Shown: positions 1-4,432 of the stretch, one piece after another
Layout of the letters: each line of letters begins with the position of its first letter
How positions within the stretch are numbered: position 1 is the first letter of the stretch
Assembly (NCBI GenBank): GCA_027011235.1
Contig: JALVAI010000364.1
Span: 1 to 6,705, forward strand
Length of the DNA stretch: 6,705 nucleotides
Source: Desulfobulbaceae bacterium
Lineage (GTDB): Bacteria > Desulfobacterota > Desulfobulbia > Desulfobulbales > Desulfobulbaceae
Direction: 5' to 3'
The notes under the pieces: generated by a model
What the model saw: the letters and a program-made list of their open reading frames with translations, nothing else
Told to the model about the DNA's origin: nothing
Database searches by the model: none
Program-made: the position numbers and the translations under genes

Positions 1-870
1 TGTCAGCCTGCCGTGACCATTGAGTTGACCTGCACGGAATTCTCCCTCATAGCGGCTGCCGTCGGCATAGAACAGGGTCCCCCTGCCATCTGGCTTGCCA
101 TCCTGCCAATGGCCCTTGTAGCGATCTGAATTTGCATACACCATCGTCCCCTCGCCCTGGGGCTGACCAGCGACAAAATCTCCCGTATATTTACGGCCAT
201 CGGGCCAGGTCATGGTCCCTTTGCCGGTAATGGAGCCGTGCTCGAAATGCCCTCTGTATACATGACCATCCGCATAGGTGAAGGTCCCCTGACCATGATA
301 GCGGTCATTATGGAACTGCCCCTCGTAGCGGGAACCGTCTGCCATTTCAAGGACACCGTGTCCCTCACGCATGTTGTTGTGATATTCACCGGTATAGCGG
401 CTGCCGTCAAGATACCTGCGAACGCCCTTGCCCTCTGGCTTGCCGTCTTTAAAGGTCCCCTCGAAAATAGTGCCGTCCGGATAGGTCATGCGTCCCTTGC
501 CGTCAACGACATTATTGAGAAAATCGCCGGTATACTCCCGGCCATCGGGATAAATCAGGCTGCCATGGCCGTGAAATTTACCGAACACAAAATCACCGGT
601 ATACTGCAATCCTTCAGGCGTGGTCAGGGTGCCGGAACCGTCTATTATGCCGTTTTTAAAATCACCGGTATACTTACGGCCATCCCTGCTTTGAAAGGTT
701 CCCTTGCCATTGAAACGGCCACGGACAAAATCACCCTGGTAGCGGGAACCGTCCGGGTAGGTCAGTGTGCCCTTTCCCCAGAGATAACCTGCTTTAAACT
801 CTCCATCGTATACCCGTCCGTCCGGACTTTGCAACCGGCCATGTCCATTTTTACAGTCACCCTGCACGCA
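1..870 (-). repeat. 69-bp tandem coding repeat (MORN array)
   Basis: The codons for the MORN repeats form a tandem array with a strict period of 69 bp (23 residues). There are no insertions or deletions across 11 complete copies from residue 46 (base 810) to the window edge. A degenerate leading copy begins near base 870. The most conserved residues are Tyr/Phe1, Gly3, Phe5 (Tyr or Trp in two copies), Gly12, Gly14, Asp20 and Gly21. The array continues past base 1. Confidence 0.85.
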
Positions 871-945
871 TTTTGCGAAGGCAATGGTCGGAACAAACGA
901 AAAAATCGCAAAACAACAAATAAATCCCTTCACAAAAGACTTCAC
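1..945 (-). CDS. Secreted MORN-repeat protein, partial (C-terminus off the left edge)
   Basis: Translating the minus strand gives 315 codons with no stop before the window edge. The N-terminus (MKSFVKGFICC...) has two lysines, a hydrophobic core and a plausible AFA|K cleavage site after residue 24, so a Sec signal peptide and an envelope or extracellular location are inferred. From Tyr46 there are 11 complete 23-residue MORN repeats plus a twelfth cut at base 1, with pattern YxGxFxxGxxxGxGTxxYPDGxx. Residues 26-45 (CVQGDC..GHG) form a degenerate first copy. The start is GTG at 945. It overlaps the avtA stop in GTGA and has AAGGAG 8 nt upstream; a second in-frame GTG at 933 is the alternative. 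MORN repeats form elongated beta-hairpin rods, often for protein or lipid contacts. The specific role here is unknown, and any catalytic C-terminal domain would lie outside the window. Confidence 0.93.
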   Translation of the reverse strand, partial: MKSFVKGFICCFAIFSFVPTIAFAKCVQGDCKNGHGRLQSPDGRVYDGEFKAGYLWGKGTLTYPDGSRYQGDFVRGRFNGKGTFQSRDGRKYTGDFKNGIIDGSGTLTTPEGLQYTGDFVFGKFHGHGSLIYPDGREYTGDFLNNVVDGKGRMTYPDGTIFEGTFKDGKPEGKGVRRYLDGSRYTGEYHNNMREGHGVLEMADGSRYEGQFHNDRYHGQGTFTYADGHVYRGHFEHGSITGKGTMTWPDGRKYTGDFVAGQPQGEGTMVYANSDRYKGHWQDGKPDGRGTLFYADGSRYEGEFRAGQLNGHGRLT

Positions 946-2216
946 AAAAGACTCTCCTTGGCATGACGATCATAGAGTTTCCTGACTTCGTCGGCAATAA
1001 TCCGTAACCCTTCACGAACATCCCGGTCATCCTGGGAATAGGTAATACGCAGACACTCCCTGGTATGTTTCCAGCTGGAGTCCAAACCAGGGAAGAAATA
1101 ATGGCCGGAAACAACCAGGGCCTTCCTCTTTTTCAGCCGGCGGTACAACTCAGCGCTGGATATCGGCAAATCCTTAAACCAGAGCCAGAGGAACATGGCT
1201 CCTTCCGGGGTATGCACCCGGTAGGGAAGACCGGAGAAAAACTCCTGTACCGCCTCCATGGCCCGCTCCATTTTTCGCCGATAAAACGGCTCGATAACAG
1301 TTCTGCTCAGGTTGATAATTTCACCGGAGGCGACAAGTTGTTCCGTCAACATGGCGCCGAAGCTGGAAGGGGCAAGGGTGAGGATGGCGTTGATTCCGGA
1401 AAGGACACGTATAATCTCGGGCCGGGCGATAACAATACCGGTACGCACTGCCGGCAGGCCGAACTTGGACAGGCTCATGCAGACAATCAAATGTTCATTC
1501 CAGAAAGGCGTGGCCCGGGTATAAATAATCCCGGGAAAGGGCACGCCATAGGCATTATCAAGGATAAGCGGGATACCGCGATCACGGGCCAGCCGGATCA
1601 ACCCCTCCACTTCTTCATCGGTGAGGACATTGCCGGTGGGATTGGTCGGTCGGGAAACACAAAGGGCGCCGATATCATCACCAGGATCGAGTTGCTCAAA
1701 ATCAACATGATACTTGAACTGATGTTTGTCGATCAACTCGATGCGGGGCCGGGCCGCAGTGAAAAAATCATCACAGAGGCCAAGGTCGGCGTAACCGATG
1801 TACTCGGGGGCCATGGGCAGCATGATTTTTTTTCTGCTGCCGTCTGCAAACTCTCCGGCCAGCATATTAAACAGGAGAAAAAAAGAGCCCTGGCTCCCCT
1901 GGGTCAGGCAGATATTTTCCGGGCCGACAGGCCAGCCGTATTCCCGGTTCAATAGCCCTGCCAGGGCCTCCAGGAATGCGGGGTCGCCCGGCGGCGGATC
2001 ATAAATACCGATCAGTTTCTGAAAACGGTGCTGATCCTGTATCAAATTGAGCAGTTCCTGCTGCAAAACAGCCTGCACTTCCGGAACATGGCCCGGATTA
2101 CCGCCACCCATCATCAGCATTCCCCCTTCGGCAAGGGCGTTACCAAGGTCATCCATGAGCGACAGTATCCCGGATTCCTGTGAAAACCTCCTGCCAAATG
2201 ATGAGAGCTCTATCAT
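942..2216 (-). CDS. avtA: Valine–pyruvate aminotransferase
   Basis: This 424-residue protein is a fold-type I PLP aminotransferase (class I/II). It matches E. coli AvtA (about 417 residues) along its whole length as I remember that sequence, with shared blocks such as MGGGNP, APEYIGYAD, QFKYHVDFE, SRPTNPTGNV, DNAYGVPFPGI, PEGAMFLWLWFKDLP and the FFPGLD region. Lys251 in SLSK should form the Schiff base. Asp220 and Tyr223 should contact the pyridine ring, Asn192 lies in the NPTG loop, and Arg390 should bind the substrate carboxylate. The reaction links valine and pyruvate to 2-oxoisovalerate and alanine in the cytoplasm. The ATG at 2216 has AGGA 6 nt upstream. The 3' end overlaps the MORN gene by 4 bp, implying one transcript. 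Nothing visible suggests that it is broken. The substrate is inferred from homology. Confidence 0.93.
   Translation of the reverse strand: MIELSSFGRRFSQESGILSLMDDLGNALAEGGMLMMGGGNPGHVPEVQAVLQQELLNLIQDQHRFQKLIGIYDPPPGDPAFLEALAGLLNREYGWPVGPENICLTQGSQGSFFLLFNMLAGEFADGSRKKIMLPMAPEYIGYADLGLCDDFFTAARPRIELIDKHQFKYHVDFEQLDPGDDIGALCVSRPTNPTGNVLTDEEVEGLIRLARDRGIPLILDNAYGVPFPGIIYTRATPFWNEHLIVCMSLSKFGLPAVRTGIVIARPEIIRVLSGINAILTLAPSSFGAMLTEQLVASGEIINLSRTVIEPFYRRKMERAMEAVQEFFSGLPYRVHTPEGAMFLWLWFKDLPISSAELYRRLKKRKALVVSGHYFFPGLDSSWKHTRECLRITYSQDDRDVREGLRIIADEVRKLYDRHAKESLL
954..959 (-). promoter_or_regulatory. Ribosome binding site of the MORN gene, inside avtA
   Basis: AAGGAG on the minus strand lies 8 nt before the GTG at 945 and is embedded in the last codons of avtA. 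This spacing, together with the GTGA stop/start overlap, favours 945 over the in-frame GTG at 933. Confidence 0.75.
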
Positions 2217-2222
2217 ATCAAG

Positions 2223-2226
2223 TCCT
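2223..2226 (-). promoter_or_regulatory. Ribosome binding site of avtA
   Basis: AGGA lies 6 nt before the ATG at 2216 and is the only purine-rich match in the region. It supports that start, as does the alignment of the N-terminus (FGRRFSQESGI) with E. coli AvtA. Confidence 0.5.
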
Positions 2227-2282
2227 GTGCCCTGTGTTATTTATGAGCACGTCGTAACAGCTTTGATCCACGACATCCAGTT

Positions 2283-2309
2283 CCGGGATGATTCACAACA
2301 CAATCCCGG
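2283..2309. repeat. Inverted repeat in the avtA leader
   Basis: CCGGGAT at 2283-2289 and ATCCCGG at 2303-2309 are perfect 7-bp arms around a 13-nt loop. They lie about 70-90 nt upstream of the avtA start. On the minus strand no T tract follows, so this is not a simple terminator. It could be an operator or a leader stem. Confidence 0.4.
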
Positions 2310-2370
2310 TGTTCTGTATTTATTACTGGTTGTGGATATTGCTCTAAAGACGCCTGAAAAATCAGGTGTT

Positions 2371-2395
2371 CAAAAAAAAAGCATTTATTTATGCT
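2371..2395 (-). terminator. Terminator-like hairpin with nine-T tract, upstream of avtA
   Basis: Read on the minus strand, AGCAT and ATGCT (2391-2395 and 2380-2384) form a 5-bp stem with a 6-nt loop, followed directly by a run of T through 2372. The U tract is strong but the stem is weak. It could end transcripts from the Roadblock genes. If the promoter candidate at 2407-2435 is real, it could instead sit at the very start of the avtA leader. Only one reading can be right, and chance in an AT-rich stretch is possible. Confidence 0.3.
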
Positions 2396-2406
2396 ACAGG
2401 CTGTAA

Positions 2407-2435
2407 AATATAAAGAAAATAGATGCCGCTGTAAA
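2407..2435 (-). promoter_or_regulatory. Sigma70-type promoter candidate for avtA
   Basis: On the minus strand TTTACA (2430-2435) and TATATT (2407-2412) each match five of six consensus bases, with an ideal 17-bp spacer. Transcription would start near 2400, giving a leader of about 184 nt before avtA. It lies just downstream of the palindromic element at 2490-2623. The main doubt is a terminator-like stem right after the predicted start. Confidence 0.45.
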
Positions 2436-2489
2436 CAGGAGAGTGCCAAACACCTTTTTTTATCAACAGATTGTTTGCACTACAGGGTG

Positions 2490-2623
2490 CCTTGAAAAAT
2501 TAGAATTTTCGTTCGAGGTCAAGGAACATGAAAATTAAAAAGCGCAGCATATTAGACATATGTGAGCATTTTTCATCTTTTTGTGATTTTGTGACGCAGA
2601 GATCCGGCGGCAATTTTTCAAGG
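2490..2623. repeat. Palindromic intergenic element, MITE/REP-like
   Basis: CCTTGAAAAATT at 2490-2501 is matched by its exact reverse complement AATTTTTCAAGG at 2612-2623. Inside, an imperfect stem around 2536-2570 folds AAAAAGC...GCATAT onto ATATGTGAGCATTTTT. The whole 134 bp could therefore form a long hairpin. It fills the gap between the Roadblock gene and avtA and is AT-rich at its core. The ends, the size and the absence of a transposase resemble a non-autonomous miniature element. I recall very similar intergenic repeats in Desulfobacterota genomes, often miscalled as tiny proteins containing ICEHFSSFCDFVTQR. That memory is unverified here. No clear target-site duplication is visible. 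Confidence 0.6.
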
Positions 2624-2708
2624 TGGCCTAAGAGAAAAGCTGGGTTCCGGATTTTTGCAAAAAAAGAGGGGAACGCGGGAACAGAATACTGCGTATGGTC
2701 ATTGAAGT

Positions 2709-3344
2709 TTAGAGGATAGATCTGACTCTTTCGGAAAAAATTCGCGCAAGCTCAGGATTACCGATTTCCTGCAGCAGCATATCGGCCAGTTCCGGGACAC
2801 GGGCCGAAGTGCTCGGACCTGCCTGCCGCCACCTGGCAAGATAGTCCTGCATAACAACCGCGGCGACCGGCCCGATGGCGCTGGCAAGGGCCTGTTCAAC
2901 TTCATCAAGCTGAACCTGAATAAACGTATCTTCCTCCTTTTCATCATTATTCTCTGCTTCGCTCTCCGGCTCTTGTTCCGTGCTCGTAGTCACTGACAGG
3001 TCCCGCTCCATGTCATCACGCATGTCAGCGGCAAGCATGCCTGCAGTTGTCGCAACCAGAGAACAATTGGCCTGGGCATCACAGATTGTTATCAGAACAG
3101 AATCTGAATCCAGAGGTATCCCAATCACCGTATATCGATCAAAGCGGAAATGACTTGAAGAAATAGCCAGTCCGACCATGGAACCCATTTGCAACAGACG
3201 TATCAGGTGAATGCCAACCGTTTCCAGGTTCGTCCCGGATAAATCCTGATGCAGATTTTTACACAGGGCCCCTTCTTTTTTATCAAAAATACACGATCCG
3301 GTAACCCCCGGAATAACTGCTATTTCCTGCAACAATTTTCTCAT
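2709..3344 (-). CDS. Roadblock/LC7-like protein with DUF8082-like C-terminal domain
   Basis: This is a predicted 211-residue soluble protein. Residues 1-112 look like a Roadblock/LC7 domain: the opening MRKLLQEIAVIPGVTGS has the family's L..I.GV.GS pattern, and YTVIGIPLDSDSVLITI is a matching beta-strand pair. Residues 119-140 are a very acidic, low-complexity linker. Residues 143-211 (VEQALASAIGPVAAVVMQDY..., then a helical LLQEI tail) resemble the small helical domain called DUF8082. Roadblock proteins dimerise and regulate or anchor Ras-like GTPases, as MglB does for MglA. The ATG at 3344 is preferred because GGAG lies 9 nt upstream; at the ATG at 3353 that GGAG would abut the start codon. 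The gene follows another Roadblock-type gene by 101 bp. Its exact partner is unknown, and the domain calls are made by eye. Confidence 0.75.
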   Translation of the reverse strand: MRKLLQEIAVIPGVTGSCIFDKKEGALCKNLHQDLSGTNLETVGIHLIRLLQMGSMVGLAISSSHFRFDRYTVIGIPLDSDSVLITICDAQANCSLVATTAGMLAADMRDDMERDLSVTTSTEQEPESEAENNDEKEEDTFIQVQLDEVEQALASAIGPVAAVVMQDYLARWRQAGPSTSARVPELADMLLQEIGNPELARIFSERVRSIL

Positions 3345-3353
3345 ACCAATCAT

Positions 3354-3360
3354 CTCCGGA
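3354..3360 (-). promoter_or_regulatory. Ribosome binding site that decides the start at 3344
   Basis: TCCGGAG on the minus strand ends immediately before the ATG at 3353 and 9 nt before the ATG at 3344. Only the second has a workable spacing, so the three-residue extension MIG is probably not translated. Confidence 0.6.
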
Positions 3361-3445
3361 TACGCCGATACAGTAAATAATCATAACAGTAGTCAAACGT
3401 TGTATCCAAACCGGCTCCTATCCAAGCTCCCAAAAAATTATCACG

Positions 3446-4174
3446 TTACCGGGGCACCTGACGGGTGAGAACCGGCCTCAGTTTGGCGGTAACAGAGGAC
3501 ACAGAGGCCTTGCCATCGAGCTGCAGTCCAATAATCATCCCGGCGCCGGGAAAAACCAGTAACATATCTCCATTCTCGAGGTTCAACTGGATACGATGCG
3601 GCCCCTTCACCTTCAGGACCTTGCGGATTTGAATACCGCTGACCACACTGTATGTTATGAAATCAGGAAGCTTTGTATTGCTTGACGACTGGGTGATCAT
3701 CTTCCCCTGCCGGTTGAGCAGATAATAATGCCGGACCTCGGGGATGGAAATAATGGTCTCCACGAGTTTTCGCAGAGCCGGATTATTCCGGACAGCCGGG
3801 GACTCAAGCGGACTGGACGCGGTCGGCGCCTGTTCCTTATCCTCTTCACCGGCCTGCAGTTCATCCTGGCGGGTGGCGGCCTGCAGAAGAATATGTGCCA
3901 GAGGCAGGGTAATACGCCGCAGGCGGTCCTCACCTTCGGTTACCCGAAAAGAAGGTCCCTGCCAGGTCAGCAGAGTGTATACCGCTTCCTGGCCGACATC
4001 CTCTCCGCATTCGGCGTCGATAAGATCTCCCTCATTAAAGTAGAGACGACCACTCCGGTCTTCGGATTCAACAACCAGGGTACAGGTCTTCCGTTCCTGT
4101 TCAAGCATCTGTAAAAAGGATGCCAGCGAGACCCCTCCAATTCTACCACCTGCGTTGTCGTTACTCTGTCCCAT
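3446..4174 (-). CDS. DUF4388 (PatA N-terminal-like) protein with C-terminal Roadblock/LC7-like domain
   Basis: This is a predicted 242-residue cytoplasmic protein. Residues 11-100 match the DUF4388 pattern: GGVSLASFLQMLEQERKTC, then GRLYFNEGDLIDAECG, then a helix EAVYTLLTW before a beta strand SFRV. Residues 101-130 are a charged, Pro/Ser-rich linker. Residues 131-240 look like a Roadblock/LC7 fold (LRKLVETIISIPEVRHYYLL, then ...NGDMLLVFPGAGMIIGLQL). DUF4388 proteins are frequent in Deltaproteobacteria and sit beside two-component or GTPase signalling genes. With the next gene this gives two adjacent Roadblock proteins, which suggests a heteromeric complex. The start is uncertain: ATG at 4174 fits the domain boundary but lacks a clear ribosome site, while an in-frame TTG at 4243 would add 23 residues and also lacks one. 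Confidence 0.75.
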   Translation of the reverse strand: MGQSNDNAGGRIGGVSLASFLQMLEQERKTCTLVVESEDRSGRLYFNEGDLIDAECGEDVGQEAVYTLLTWQGPSFRVTEGEDRLRRITLPLAHILLQAATRQDELQAGEEDKEQAPTASSPLESPAVRNNPALRKLVETIISIPEVRHYYLLNRQGKMITQSSSNTKLPDFITYSVVSGIQIRKVLKVKGPHRIQLNLENGDMLLVFPGAGMIIGLQLDGKASVSSVTAKLRPVLTRQVPR

Positions 4175-4261
4175 GGGTACCGGTCTTGGTATCAAATAGT
4201 GTGGATCAAAAGGCCACCCGAGGAAAAACTCCGCCTTCAGCAAATATACAAAAAGAAAATC

Positions 4262-4289
4262 ATGATAAACTCGAAAAAAGTCCAGGCAA
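4262..4289 (-). promoter_or_regulatory. Promoter candidate for the DUF4388/Roadblock genes
   Basis: On the minus strand TTGCCT (4284-4289) and TATCAT (4262-4267) are separated by 16 bp and match four and five consensus bases. Transcription would begin near 4255, leaving about 80 nt before the ATG at 4174. A perfect palindrome lies just upstream at 4314-4330. The evidence is by eye only, and AT-rich gaps give such matches by chance. Confidence 0.3.
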
Positions 4290-4313
4290 TGCTTAAAGAG
4301 TTTCTACCATGAT

Positions 4314-4330
4314 TAACCTGACTCAGGTTA
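4314..4330. promoter_or_regulatory. Perfect 17-bp palindrome, operator candidate
   Basis: TAACCTGACTCAGGTTA has two perfect 8-bp arms around one central base. The loop is too short for an RNA hairpin, so a site for a dimeric regulator is more likely. It lies upstream of the promoter candidate at 4262-4289, roughly where an activator would bind. I do not recognise the regulator family. Confidence 0.45.
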
Positions 4331-4385
4331 TAGTATCATGAACATAGCGAGTTACAAAAAGGTTTTTTTCCAATTATTCCTTTTT

Positions 4386-4410
4386 CTAAAACCGGTATCG
4401 CGCAGATACC
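4386..4410 (-). terminator. Weak terminator candidate after the ClC gene
   Basis: On the minus strand GGTATC and GATACC form a perfect 6-bp stem with loop TGCGC, followed by GGTTTTAG, starting 22 nt after the ClC stop codon. The position is right for a terminator, but the T tract is only four bases, so termination would be weak. Confidence 0.35.
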
Positions 4411-4432
4411 CGCCTGATTGGCAAACACCTGT

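Noticed and set aside
238..966. 242-codon plus-strand open frame opposite the MORN gene
   Set aside because: It is antisense to the MORN repeats. Its own periodicity (recurrent AVFK.TGIL-like blocks) is forced by the 69-bp repeat, and the minus-strand frame has a signal peptide, ribosome site and clear family.
1065..1955. 296-codon plus-strand open frame opposite avtA
   Set aside because: It has low-complexity composition and no recognisable domain, and it lies fully inside avtA, whose match to E. coli AvtA is strong.
2241..2276. Possible 11-codon leader peptide (MSWIKAVTTCS) just before avtA
   Set aside because: It is not enriched in valine, alanine or other regulatory codons and has only a poor ribosome site, so it is not distinguishable from chance.
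2350..2369. Shared CCTGA/TCAGG core in the avtA leader stem and the palindrome at 4314-4330
   Set aside because: The spacing between the arms differs (4 nt against 1 nt) and the outer bases do not match, so a common regulator is not supported.
2237..2449. 70-codon minus-strand frame between avtA and the palindromic element
   Set aside because: It spans the predicted avtA promoter and hairpins, has no ribosome site or known family, and its composition looks non-coding.
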